Source: Candidatus Nanoarchaeia archaeon (GTDB lineage Archaea > Nanobdellota > Nanobdellia > SCGC-AAA011-G17 > JAFCDX01). Taken from it: a stretch of DNA of 64,000 nt. The stretch lies in assembly GCA_028716945.1 (NCBI GenBank), contig JAQUOT010000002.1, positions 124,001 through 188,000 of the forward strand, read 5' to 3'. Shown in pieces: positions 51,629 to 60,347 of the stretch; within the stretch, counting starts at the first letter, position 1, and every line of letters starts with the position of its first letter. The notes under the pieces were generated by a model, which ran no database searches, had not been told where the DNA came from, and saw only the letters and a program-made list of their open reading frames with translations. Position numbers and translations under genes: made by a program.

Positions 51629-54201
51629 TATAACTTTGCAACCTCCTTTACAATTTTTTCAACATCAATAGTACCATTTTCACTCTTTGAAACATCAATC
51701 GAATCTTCTCCATATTTAAATTGTACAATGCTTCTGTTTGCATCTCTTACTGTTTCATCATATTCAACTCTTAAATCTTGTAATGCATTTGAGATTCTTC
51801 TGTATAAATAACCTGATTTAGGCGTTCTTAATGCAGTATCCATCAGTGAGTCTCTACCTGTTAAGCAGTGGAAGAAATATTCGTATGGTTTTAATCCTCT
51901 TTTATATCCATTTTTAATCCAACCTTTTGCTTCTGGACTCATTTCATTATCTTCGAACATTGATAAAGCTCTTTTCTTATATCCTGTATTAATTCTTTGT
52001 CCACGTAAAGCCTGCTGTCCAACACAACCTGCCATCTGAGCTAGATTTAATATTTTACCTCTTGCTCCTGAACGTGCCATAACTAAAGCAGAATTATTTT
52101 TTTCTGGAATAGATTTTGCAATCAACTTACCTACATCGTTTCTTGCTTCAGTTAAAGCTTCAATGATTTTTAATTCAATAGTTTCTTCAATAGTTCTTCC
52201 GTGTATTGGTGTTAATTCTCCATCTTCAAACTGTTTAATATATCTTTTAGCTTTTTTCTCAGCTTCTGTTAAAATTTCTTCGATTTCATTCTTTAATTTT
52301 TCAGTAATGTCTGTATCTGAGATAGATGTAGTAAAACCATTCTTTAATAATACTGCAATTCCTAATCTAAATATCTTTTCTGTGATTTCAAAACCTGCTT
52401 CTTTGTAAGTTACATACAAGCTTCTAATCATAGATCCTCCTTCAGAACCTATTGTATTCTTATCAACTACCCCTTCTATTAATTTTCCTTTTTTAACAAT
52501 AACTTCTTCATCGTTTTTTGATTCTCCAACGAAGTCAAAATCATCTGGTAATAAAACACTAAATACTTCTTTTCCTGTAACTTTGTCTTTTAATTTTGAG
52601 AATTTTTCAGAATCATCAACACCAATGGAAATTAATAATTGAATTGCTTCTTCTTTAGTTAATGTTAATTCTTTGGTTAATAAATAACAACCTACAATTG
52701 CATCTTCAATACATCCAATAACATTTGAACCATCTTTTGGAGTTATCAAATGTTTTCTTACACTCATTAATACTTCTGCTTCTGTTCTAGCTTCTTCTGT
52801 TTGAGGAATATGTAAGTTCATTTCATCTCCATCAAAGTCTGCGTTATATGGGAAACATACAGCAGGACTTACTCTAAATGAATTTCCAGGCAATACTCTA
52901 ACTTTATGACACATGATACTCATTCTGTGTAAGCTTGGTTGTCTGTTAAATATAGAAATATCTCCATCAATCAAATGTCTTTCAACAATAAATCCTTCTG
53001 CTAATTCTCCAAGTAATTGTTCTTTGGTTTCATCTGTAATTTGTTTTTTAGTTCCATCTGGTCTAATAACATAATTTGCTCCTGGATATTCTTTAGGACC
53101 TCTCTGAACATATTCTTTTAATTTAGCAAAATTCCAAGAGTTAACTGTTTCTGGTATTGTTAAATCCATAGCAACTACTATTGGAATTCCAACTTCTCCT
53201 AATTTTATTTTTGGATCTGGAGAAATAACAGTTCTTGCAGCATAATTTACTCTTTTTCCAGCTAAATTATATCTGAATCTTCCTTCTTTGGATTTAATTC
53301 TATCAGTTAATGTTTTTAATGGCTGTCCTGATCTATGTCTTGCTGGAGGAACTTGAGCAATATCATTATCAAAGTAAGTCATTATGTGATATTGTAATAA
53401 TTCCCATAAATCTTCAACAATAACTTCTGGTGCTCCTGCATTAATATTTTCAAATAATCTTTGATTTATTCTTACTATATCAGAAAGTTTGTGAGTTAAA
53501 TCATCTTCAGATCTTTCTCCTGTATCTAATGTAATGCTTGGTCTTACTGTTACAGGTGGAACAGGCAACATTGTTAAAACAAACCATTCTGGTCTTGCAA
53601 AAGCAGGATTTATTCCAATTAATTCTAAATCTGCATCAGATATTTTTTCTAATCTGGTTTTAATTTCAATAGGAGTTAATTTTTGATCTTCTTCATAGAA
53701 AGAAACTGGTTTTTCTAGTTTTAATTCAACTTTTTTAGCTTGACAATAAGGACATTTTTTAATAGTTTTTAACGAACTTGCAAATTCTTCATATTCTCTT
53801 TTAACAGCAATGTATTTTTCTGTTTTTGTCTTTTCTTCTATAGCTAATTTATGTATTCTAATTTTTTCTTCATCAGCATAAATTCTTCCACAACTTTTAC
53901 AAGTGTATCTTAATAAATCATAAACTGTATCAACATATTTTACATGTATAGCAGGTCTTGCTAATTCTATATAACCAAAATGTCCCATACATTCTTTTAG
54001 TTTTCCACCACAAGTTTTACATTTTAATCCTGGATCAATAACTCCCATTCTAACATCCATTAATCCACCATCAACAGGATAACCTTCCTTATCATATAAT
54101 TCTGGTGTAACTATCTTGGTTGCTGACATTTTCTTAATTATCATAGGACTAAGTACACCAAATACAATTGATCCTACCTTTTTGTATACATATTCTGTCA
54201 T
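51628..54201 (-). CDS. rpoA1: DNA-directed RNA polymerase subunit A' (Rpo1N)
   Basis: 857 residues. The catalytic 'NADFDGDEMNLH' binds the two magnesium ions. Zinc sites are at 'CKTCGGKLKECMGHFGYIEL' and 'CKSCG...CPYC'. Main catalytic subunit. Separated from B' by one nt. Confidence 0.98.
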   Translation of the reverse strand: MTEYVYKKVGSIVFGVLSPMIIKKMSATKIVTPELYDKEGYPVDGGLMDVRMGVIDPGLKCKTCGGKLKECMGHFGYIELARPAIHVKYVDTVYDLLRYTCKSCGRIYADEEKIRIHKLAIEEKTKTEKYIAVKREYEEFASSLKTIKKCPYCQAKKVELKLEKPVSFYEEDQKLTPIEIKTRLEKISDADLELIGINPAFARPEWFVLTMLPVPPVTVRPSITLDTGERSEDDLTHKLSDIVRINQRLFENINAGAPEVIVEDLWELLQYHIMTYFDNDIAQVPPARHRSGQPLKTLTDRIKSKEGRFRYNLAGKRVNYAARTVISPDPKIKLGEVGIPIVVAMDLTIPETVNSWNFAKLKEYVQRGPKEYPGANYVIRPDGTKKQITDETKEQLLGELAEGFIVERHLIDGDISIFNRQPSLHRMSIMCHKVRVLPGNSFRVSPAVCFPYNADFDGDEMNLHIPQTEEARTEAEVLMSVRKHLITPKDGSNVIGCIEDAIVGCYLLTKELTLTKEEAIQLLISIGVDDSEKFSKLKDKVTGKEVFSVLLPDDFDFVGESKNDEEVIVKKGKLIEGVVDKNTIGSEGGSMIRSLYVTYKEAGFEITEKIFRLGIAVLLKNGFTTSISDTDITEKLKNEIEEILTEAEKKAKRYIKQFEDGELTPIHGRTIEETIELKIIEALTEARNDVGKLIAKSIPEKNNSALVMARSGARGKILNLAQMAGCVGQQALRGQRINTGYKKRALSMFEDNEMSPEAKGWIKNGYKRGLKPYEYFFHCLTGRDSLMDTALRTPKSGYLYRRISNALQDLRVEYDETVRDANRSIVQFKYGEDSIDVSKSENGTIDVEKIVKEVAKL

Positions 54202-54202
54202 T

Positions 54203-56002
54203 TTAGTATTTATTCTTTAAATTTAATCTTGGATAAATGCATAATGCTTTTAATTCATCCAATAATAATTTGAATGCATATGATAATTCAATAGCATTAA
54301 CTTCTGTGCTGCTTCCACATTTTGGACAAGTTTTTCTTTGTTTGAAATGATCATACATTCCCATCAATCCGCAATTTTCACATACATAAACAAGAGTTTT
54401 ATCAGAGTCAAATCTTTCTTTTAATAATAAAGACGCACCATGTGCTACAAAGCAATCTTTTTCCATTTCTCCTAATCTTAATCCTCCACCTCTTGCTCTT
54501 CCTTCAATTGGTTGTCTTGTTAATAATTGAACTTTTCCAGATGCTCTGCTGTGTAATCTGTTTGCAACCATATGTCTTAATCTTAAATAGTAAATATTAC
54601 CAATGTATATTTTTGCTTTGTAAACTTCTCCTGTCATTCCATTATACATTGTTTCTGTTGAATTTTCTCTGAATCCTAATTCTAATAATTCTTTTCTCAT
54701 TTCATCTTCTGGTTTTGAATCAAATACAGTTCCATCAATATATTTTCCAGATAATGAAGCAACTTTTCCTCCAAGGATTTCTAACATATGAGATACAGTC
54801 ATTCTTGAAGGTACACTGAAAGGAGAGAAAATTATATCTGGTTTTATTCCTGCTGCAGTAAATGGCATATCTTCTTCAGGAACAATTAATCCAATAACAC
54901 CCTTCTGTTCGTGTCTTGAAGCGAATTTATCTCCTATTTCTGGAATTCTTGTTTCTCTTACTCTTACTTGAACTAATTTATTTCCTTCTTCATTTTCTGT
55001 AACAACAACAAAATCAACAACACCTTTTTCTCCGTGCTTGACTGAAACAGAACTTTCTCTTCTTATGTTAGCTGCAATAGAAAATTCTTCCATTCCTCCT
55101 AAGAATCTTGGAGGACTTATTTTTCCAATAATAACATCACTTTCTTTTATTTTTGCTTCTGGGAATATGATTCCATCTTCTTCTAAATATCTATAATCTT
55201 TTTCGCTTCTATATCCTTTAACTTCTTTGTCTGGTATAATTATTTCATCTTTTAATCCACCAGAATATCTTAATTCTTCAACAGAATAAGGCCTGAAATA
55301 AGTTGATCTTCCAAATCCTCTATCTATAGAACCTTTATTTACAATTATTGAATCTTGCATATTATACCCTTCATAACTCATAATAGCAATTACTATATTT
55401 TGTCCATAAGGATATCTGCTTTGTGGGAATATTTCTGAAGTAAAAGATCTTACAATTGGAACTTGAGGATAGTGTAATACATTAGTATCTGTATCCATTC
55501 TTAATAAATAATTTGCAGTATATAATCCTAAAGATTGTTTCTGCATCTTGTTACCTTTAATTAATCTTGAAGATGAACAGAAGTTTGAATATGGCATTAA
55601 AGACGCACATATACCTAACATTGCAATAGGACTAATTTCTAAATGAGTATGTTTGGTAGTAATATCCTTTTCATATAGAGCTACTAAAGCATTTTCTTCT
55701 TCGCTTGCATCTAAATATTCTATAATGCCTTGTTTAACTAAATCAGAGAATTTTAATTCAGTACCTAGTTTTTCCATATGCTTTTCTGTTAATAATGATT
55801 TTCCATTTTCAACAACGATTACTGGTCTACGAGCACGACCTTTTGAACTTTCAATTCTTACTTCATTGGAATTTTCATCGAAATATACATTAATTATTCC
55901 AGGAATAGAACTCTTTCTTCTTTCAGATCTTACCTTTCTTACAAATTCCTTTGGATTTTCTATATCTCCAATATAATTTTCATTCAAGTATACATCTGTC
56001 AT
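54203..56002 (-). CDS. rpoB1: DNA-directed RNA polymerase subunit B' (Rpo2C)
   Basis: 599 residues: 'YGQNIVIAIMSYEGYNMQDSIIVN' (hybrid-binding), 'GDKFASRHEQKGVIG' and a C-terminal zinc site 'CENCG...CPKCG'. The beta subunit is split from B'' (56004) by one nt, as in methanogens and many DPANN. Confidence 0.97.
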   Translation of the reverse strand: MTDVYLNENYIGDIENPKEFVRKVRSERRKSSIPGIINVYFDENSNEVRIESSKGRARRPVIVVENGKSLLTEKHMEKLGTELKFSDLVKQGIIEYLDASEEENALVALYEKDITTKHTHLEISPIAMLGICASLMPYSNFCSSSRLIKGNKMQKQSLGLYTANYLLRMDTDTNVLHYPQVPIVRSFTSEIFPQSRYPYGQNIVIAIMSYEGYNMQDSIIVNKGSIDRGFGRSTYFRPYSVEELRYSGGLKDEIIIPDKEVKGYRSEKDYRYLEEDGIIFPEAKIKESDVIIGKISPPRFLGGMEEFSIAANIRRESSVSVKHGEKGVVDFVVVTENEEGNKLVQVRVRETRIPEIGDKFASRHEQKGVIGLIVPEEDMPFTAAGIKPDIIFSPFSVPSRMTVSHMLEILGGKVASLSGKYIDGTVFDSKPEDEMRKELLELGFRENSTETMYNGMTGEVYKAKIYIGNIYYLRLRHMVANRLHSRASGKVQLLTRQPIEGRARGGGLRLGEMEKDCFVAHGASLLLKERFDSDKTLVYVCENCGLMGMYDHFKQRKTCPKCGSSTEVNAIELSYAFKLLLDELKALCIYPRLNLKNKY

Positions 56003-56003
56003 T

Positions 56004-57488
56004 TTATTTTCCCTGCATTCCTAAATCAACTAATGATTTTTTTAATTTTTCATCGTCCATTTCTTGCTGAGTTACTTCACACAACATTGCAAGATTCTTT
56101 CTTAAACCAACAGGAGTTCCTTCTGGGGTTTCTATTGGACATAATCTTCCAAAGTGAGTTCCATGTAATTCTCTAGCTTCGAAATTTTCTTGAGTCGAAT
56201 CTAATAATGAAACAACTCTTTGTAAATGTGATAATGTTGATAAGGCATTTGTTCTATCAATGTTTTGAGATATTCCTTTTCTTCCACCAATCCACATACC
56301 TGTTGCCATTGCACTTTTAATTCTACTAGTTAATAATTCATTTCTAATTATTATTTTTATAGATTGGAATTTTCCTCTTTTAACTAATCTCTGGAAGTTG
56401 TATAAGATATCTTGAACTAAATTTCTTAAATTAACTCTGAATAAATCTCCAAGTAAATCCCCAGATAGTTTTAATCTTTTGTTCATAAAATGATCTTTAT
56501 CTTCGGTAACTTGCTTGCTTTCTGCTGTTGCTAAGAATTTTTTAATTATCTTGCATAAGTTATACGCTTTTTTCATTCTTGATTCAGCAGTTATTCCTAA
56601 GTGAGGAAGTAAATATTTATCTAATTGTTCTTTAACTTTTTCAAGTTTTTCATCTTTGTCTTGTGCTACACCTATTTTTTTACCCAATTGTAATAAAGCA
56701 TCCTCTTCTGTTTTCAAGTCAACGCATTCAACTAAATTAATATAAACAGAATCGTATTGTTTCTCTTTTGAAATCGCTTCCATAATTTCTTTATCTTTTA
56801 CTAATCCAAGGGCTTTGATGAAAGTAACAATAGGAACTTTTCTAAATCTTGTAAAACTTAAATAAATAATTCCATCTTTCATTTGCTCAATGCTGTGTGG
56901 AATTCTGTAAGAAGATTTTTCTGAATATATTTTTGCCGTATAAGTGCTTGGGCCAGTTTCTTCTTTTTCTATGAATAATTTGTTTGAAACTAAATCTTCA
57001 ACAGTAATTAATACTCTCTCATTTCCATTTAATATGAAATATCCACCAAAATCATTTGGATCTTCACCGTGGGAAATTAATTCTTCTGGTTTTGCATTAC
57101 ATAAATGACAATATTTTGATCTTATCATTACAGGAATTTTACCAAGTTCTATTACGAAATTTTCTCTTTGTATGTTATCTACATAAACAAAAACTTCTAC
57201 TTCTATTGAAGCTGCGTAAGTTAATGCTCTTAATCTTGCTTCTGTCGGATAAACTGGTCTTTTAGAACCATCAGCTTCGATAATTTCTGGTTTTTTTATC
57301 TGAACTTTACCAAATTTAATTCTGAAAGTATCTACATCTTGTGGAATAATGGTAGGAATAATCTCTTCGGTTTCATTAATTATTTGTTGTATTCCATTAT
57401 CCATAAAATTGTTAAAAGAATTTATATTAGATTGTACGAATGAATTTTCCTTGAAATATTCTCTAATAATATTTTTATATTCAATCAT
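56004..57488 (-). CDS. rpoB2: DNA-directed RNA polymerase subunit B'' (Rpo2N)
   Basis: 494 residues: N-terminal beta part with 'GKIPVMIRSKYCHL', 'GGYFILNGNERVLITVEDLV' and the conserved end 'HGTHFGRLCPIETPEGTPVGLRKNLA'. The split point is at the usual archaeal location. Overlaps rpoH by 4 nt. Confidence 0.97.
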   Translation of the reverse strand: MIEYKNIIREYFKENSFVQSNINSFNNFMDNGIQQIINETEEIIPTIIPQDVDTFRIKFGKVQIKKPEIIEADGSKRPVYPTEARLRALTYAASIEVEVFVYVDNIQRENFVIELGKIPVMIRSKYCHLCNAKPEELISHGEDPNDFGGYFILNGNERVLITVEDLVSNKLFIEKEETGPSTYTAKIYSEKSSYRIPHSIEQMKDGIIYLSFTRFRKVPIVTFIKALGLVKDKEIMEAISKEKQYDSVYINLVECVDLKTEEDALLQLGKKIGVAQDKDEKLEKVKEQLDKYLLPHLGITAESRMKKAYNLCKIIKKFLATAESKQVTEDKDHFMNKRLKLSGDLLGDLFRVNLRNLVQDILYNFQRLVKRGKFQSIKIIIRNELLTSRIKSAMATGMWIGGRKGISQNIDRTNALSTLSHLQRVVSLLDSTQENFEARELHGTHFGRLCPIETPEGTPVGLRKNLAMLCEVTQQEMDDEKLKKSLVDLGMQGK

Positions 57489-57736
57489 TTTATCACAACC
57501 CTATAATAAGTGCTTTGCCCTAAAGTTGGACTTTTTCTAACTATTTTTATAACATCTCCAATTTTCAAATTTAATTTTTTAGCCATAGCATCGTCTTGGG
57601 ATATTGCTGGAAATTGTTTTATAGAAATATTATAAGACTGAAGCAATTGTTTTTTTTCTTCTTCTGTTAATTTGATATGCTCTGGAACCAGAGAATGTGT
57701 TGTAATATCAAATTTGTCTTTCTTCTCTTCTTTCAT
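57485..57736 (-). CDS. rpoH: DNA-directed RNA polymerase subunit H (Rpo5)
   Basis: 83 residues. 'HSLVPEHIKLTEEEKKQLL' and 'FPAISQDDAMAKKLNLKIGDVIKIVRKS' are the Rpo5 signature, the homologue of the RPB5 C-terminus. SD AAGGAAAT before ATG. Only 20 nt separate it from the 3' end of tRNA-Lys, so the operon is likely read from the tRNA promoter. Confidence 0.96.
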   Translation of the reverse strand: MKEEKKDKFDITTHSLVPEHIKLTEEEKKQLLQSYNISIKQFPAISQDDAMAKKLNLKIGDVIKIVRKSPTLGQSTYYRVVIK

Positions 57737-57756
57737 TTTGATTTCCTTTTAGTATA

Positions 57757-57846
57757 CGGGCCGGGGGGGATTTGAACCCTCGACCACTTGCTTTCTATGA
57801 TGTGATCTTAAAAGGCAAGTGCTCTACCAAGCTGAGCTACCGGCCC
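57757..57846 (-). tRNA. tRNA-Lys(TTT) with 16-nt intron
   Basis: Acceptor GGGCCGG/CCGGCCC, G73, D-stem GCTC/GAGC, anticodon stem CTTGC/GCAAG, loop CTTTTA then a 16-nt intron (57793-57808, after position 37) and A38; T-arm GAGGG TTCAAAT CCCCC (one G-C order variation). TATA (57871-57878) 25-32 nt upstream. No CCA encoded. Confidence 0.92.
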
Positions 57847-57870
57847 ATTGCATAGCACTAGCTGATAGTT

Positions 57871-57878
57871 CTATAAAT
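57871..57878 (-). promoter_or_regulatory. tRNA-Lys promoter (TATA)
   Basis: Minus-strand ATTTATAG box about 26-32 nt before the tRNA 5' end. It probably also serves the RNA polymerase operon. A second TTTATAAA at about 57991-57998 (minus) predicts a start near 57967, but no convincing gene lies between; the remaining 57847-58065 sequence is AT-rich with no clear feature. Confidence 0.5.
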
Positions 57879-58065
57879 GATAAATTGGTTATATCAATAA
57901 GGTAAAATTTATGATTATAATGACTTGAGGTGTTATTATCCATTTTATCCCAGAAGCTTGCTATTTCCTTGTTAATTTCGTTATTAGCCTATTTATAAAG
58001 TTTACGTTTTTTAGGGATATAAGCTTTTAATAGAAATTAAGGGATTAAACCCTTCTAAGGATAAA

Positions 58066-58176
58066 TTATCCTACTATTACTTTTCTTGCTTTTATAATTC
58101 CTTTCAAATGACTTGGAATAAATTTTTTATTGTCTAATTTTTGAAATTTCCATTTCTTAACTATTTTTATTTTCAT
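58066..58176 (-). CDS. Possible small basic protein
   Basis: 36 residues from ATG at 58176 ('MKIKIVKKWKFQKLDNKK...'), strongly basic. TTTAAATA at about 58231-58238 and SD AAGGAG at about 58195-58200 support expression. The SD is too far from ATG (about 18 nt) but well placed for an in-frame ATT five codons upstream, which would give 41 residues. Could be a small ribosome- or nucleic-acid-binding protein. Unconfirmed. Confidence 0.35.
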   Translation of the reverse strand: MKIKIVKKWKFQKLDNKKFIPSHLKGIIKARKVIVG

Positions 58177-58258
58177 TTTCTTTATCTTAATTTTTCTCCT
58201 TCTTACGATAGAATATCAAGGTAACATAGTATTTAAACCTGTTTAAAGGTAAAAAGCG

Positions 58259-58281
58259 CCTTTTTTTCTAAAAAAGGAATC
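58259..58281 (-). terminator. Possible terminator downstream of glycosyltransferase
   Basis: Minus-strand inverted repeat of CCTTTTTT and AAAAAAGG with a short loop, about 10 nt beyond the glycosyltransferase stop, followed by CGCTTTTTACC. It fits a 3'-end signal; archaeal termination relies mainly on the T-runs. Confidence 0.35.
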
Positions 58282-58289
58282 TCTATTTA

Positions 58290-58985
58290 TTAACTATATT
58301 TTGCTCTTAATGGATTTAGCTTTTTCCAAGTAACAAATCCTTTTCTTTGCGAAGGAGCTATAGCTTTTTTTCCTGTACTATCATACCAATAACGTCTTTT
58401 TTTAGTTTCCCCTTCTTTATCTGGAAGGAAATGAATAATTTCTATATGCCTTTCAATGCCATCATATATTCTAGAACCATCTACAAATAAATATTCCCAA
58501 CAATCATGCCCCTCATTTTGATATTTTTTATCTTTTACATGGAACATCCTTGGATTATTTCCCCCAGGTTTTATTTCTCCATCGGCATATATATTTAGAA
58601 TATCAAAGAAAAGATTAATATCTTTAGATTTATTGATTTTTAAAAATCCTTTAAGTTTTAATAATTCTTTTCTGAATATTCTTTCATCAGCATCTAATAT
58701 TAAAGCCCTTTTAGTTTCAACTTTACTAAGAGAAAAATTTCTTGAAGAAGCGTAATCATCGAATTGTCTATCAAAAATATTTAAATTTGGATATTTTTTT
58801 GCTGATTCTTGAAGAATTTGTCTTGTTCCATCTACAGAACCAGTGTCTACTACAATTGCTTGTTCTACAAAAGGAACGATACAATTTATAAAATCAACTA
58901 TCCCTCCTGCAGGATTCATCATTTCATCTCTTACAATGGCACAAAGAGAAGTACCCTTTAAAATACAATTTTGTTCTTTGATCAT
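58290..58985 (-). CDS. Family 2 glycosyltransferase
   Basis: 231 residues from ATG 58985, one nt after the preceding gene's stop. 'AIVVDTGSVDGTRQIL' (nucleotide-sugar site) and 'ALILDADERIF' (DxD-like) are typical of inverting GT-A enzymes. Acts on sugars at the cytoplasmic membrane face. Co-transcribed with the small membrane protein at 58987. Confidence 0.85.
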   Translation of the reverse strand: MIKEQNCILKGTSLCAIVRDEMMNPAGGIVDFINCIVPFVEQAIVVDTGSVDGTRQILQESAKKYPNLNIFDRQFDDYASSRNFSLSKVETKRALILDADERIFRKELLKLKGFLKINKSKDINLFFDILNIYADGEIKPGGNNPRMFHVKDKKYQNEGHDCWEYLFVDGSRIYDGIERHIEIIHFLPDKEGETKKRRYWYDSTGKKAIAPSQRKGFVTWKKLNPLRAKYS

Positions 58986-58986
58986 C

Positions 58987-59265
58987 TTATTTATCAAATT
59001 TAATATTATTGTTTTGTTTAGATTCTAAGATATAATCAAGTAAAACTTTTTTATAGTGGGTACTAATATTATCGATTCTTCTTAAACCATCTGCAATTAA
59101 AAGAACTCCACCTAAATTTGTTGCATAATCATAAATTTCTTTTGCTTGACCTTGAAGATTAAAATGATTGTCTGCTACCACTAATAAAGTACCTGCAATT
59201 ATTTCTAATCCATAAGACCATGAATTATATCCTTTTTTTAAGGACTTTTCAAGATTTTGTTTCAT
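58987..59265 (-). CDS. Small membrane protein
   Basis: 92 residues. Two hydrophobic segments (about 17-32 'SYGLEIIAGTLLVVAD' and 45-62 'YATNLGGVLLIADGLR'). Basic ends. Leaderless from the 59287 promoter. Likely partner of the glycosyltransferase. Family not recognised. Confidence 0.6.
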   Translation of the reverse strand: MKQNLEKSLKKGYNSWSYGLEIIAGTLLVVADNHFNLQGQAKEIYDYATNLGGVLLIADGLRRIDNISTHYKKVLLDYILESKQNNNIKFDK

Positions 59266-59286
59266 ATATTAACTAAATAATTAGTA

Positions 59287-59336
59287 TTTATAAATCTTTC
59301 TATTCGTAACTACTTAAGAGTTATAAAAGATGTAAT
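59287..59336 (-). promoter_or_regulatory. Promoter with GTTAC module
   Basis: Minus strand: TTTATAAA (59287-59294), GTTAC (59306-59310) ending 11 nt upstream with TAGAAAGA between, and a weaker ATTAC at 59332-59336. ATG at 59265 is 22-29 nt from TATA (leaderless). Confidence 0.55.
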
Positions 59337-59359
59337 AAACGCCCGGATAAAAATGAATA

Positions 59360-59462
59360 CGCCCCGGCCGAGATTTGAACTCGGGTTATAGCTTCGACAG
59401 AGCTTCACATTCTTGAAGAGATACTTCTAAGATTATGTGCTAGGCCACTACACAACCGGGGC
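59360..59462 (-). tRNA. tRNA-Asp(GTC) with about 30-nt intron in the anticodon stem
   Basis: Acceptor GCCCCGG/CCGGGGC, G73 (Asp-like), D-stem GTGT/GCAC, T-arm CCGAG TTCAAAT CTCGG. Loop CTGTCGA gives anticodon GTC. The 3' stem AGCTA needs TAGCT, which appears only after removing about 30 nt (59405-59434) between positions 27 and 28. That segment folds (CTT-GAAG with CTTC-AAG). It lies 32 nt downstream of the second LAGLIDADG gene. Confidence 0.85.
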
Positions 59463-59494
59463 ATAAAAGTTTATATTTTAATTTATTTATAAGT

Positions 59495-60172
59495 TTATTG
59501 TTTTAATAATTTTACTCTTTCTAAATAATGGGTATGGGGAGTATAATAACCAAGTTTATTCCAAATAGCAATCTTTGTTAGGTGTTTTGGATTAGAAAAC
59601 CCAATAAATTTCATCCATTTTTTTAGATTATGTCTACCATATATATCAATTTGATATTGAATAAAAGTTTTATTACCTAAAGTTGTTAATTTTGTGTAAA
59701 TATTTGCTTTTATATTAAATAACTTTAAAAGATTTTTAAGTTCTTCAGTAAAATTTTTATTTGAAAAACTTGAAGTAATAAAAGGATAATTATGCTTTTT
59801 CTTTGTGAATGATATACTAAAATCAGTATCTGCAATCCCCCTTATAAAATTAGCTATGAGTTTTTTGTTCTTTTTTGCAAAAGTTGGAATTCCCATTGTT
59901 TTTGGTCCAGAAACTAATCCAAGAGATATTAATTTTTCTATTACACTTTTTGAACAAACAGAAAGAGCTATCGCATTTTTATTCTTATGTTTCCAAATTG
60001 ATGCTTCTTTATTAAATAAAGTTTTAATTAAAGGTTTAACATAATTTATTAAATAATCATAATCTTCTTCAGAATGGCCAGTGACTACAAACCTATAAGT
60101 TCCACTTTTACTATAGATATTTCCATCGCCCAACATAATACCAATAAATTCAGCTAATTTTTTCTTATCCAT
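59495..60172 (-). CDS. Free-standing LAGLIDADG homing endonuclease
   Basis: 225 residues. Motif 1 'LAEFIGIMLGDGNIYS' and motif 2 'LIANFIRGIADTDFSI', each with catalytic D. Ends with 'KKWMKFIGFSNPKHLTK', like the endonuclease at 14230. Lacks the N-terminal HTH extension of that protein. Leaderless from the shared element (TATA 60194-60201). Not within an intron or intein. Followed after 32 nt by tRNA-Asp. Confidence 0.9.
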   Translation of the reverse strand: MDKKKLAEFIGIMLGDGNIYSKSGTYRFVVTGHSEEDYDYLINYVKPLIKTLFNKEASIWKHKNKNAIALSVCSKSVIEKLISLGLVSGPKTMGIPTFAKKNKKLIANFIRGIADTDFSISFTKKKHNYPFITSSFSNKNFTEELKNLLKLFNIKANIYTKLTTLGNKTFIQYQIDIYGRHNLKKWMKFIGFSNPKHLTKIAIWNKLGYYTPHTHYLERVKLLKQ

Positions 60173-60193
60173 AATTAAAAGAAGTAAATTTTA

Positions 60194-60275
60194 TTTATAA
60201 ATCTGACGCGCACATACTTGCAAGTTGCAATTTGTTAGAATATATATTTTACAGAAGATACTTTATTTAAATTTT
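60194..60275 (-). promoter_or_regulatory. Element shared by both LAGLIDADG genes (copy 2)
   Basis: Complement of 60217-60251 equals 14152-14186 exactly (35 nt). The adjoining TATGTGCGCGTCAGATTTATAAA (60194-60216) differs from copy 1 by one indel and one substitution. Similarity continues loosely to 60275. The flank also lies in front of the divergent gene at 60348. Confidence 0.75.
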
Positions 60276-60347
60276 TGTATTATATATTTTATAATAATAT
60301 TGTTGGTTTACAAATATCTATTTAAAAAGAATTAATCTTTGAAAGAT

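Noticed and set aside
54442-54672. Leucine-rich frames opposite rpoB, fusA and other genes
   Set aside because: They are antisense reflections of AT-rich coding sequence with no promoter or recognisable protein.
57846-57965. Possible small protein starting near 57944 (minus) and running into tRNA-Lys
   Set aside because: It ends inside the tRNA and shows no SD or family; probably chance.
59405-59434. Canonical 37/38 intron in the tRNA at 59360, giving anticodon AGA
   Set aside because: Leaves no anticodon stem pairing; the GTC reading restores all pairs and matches Asp identity.
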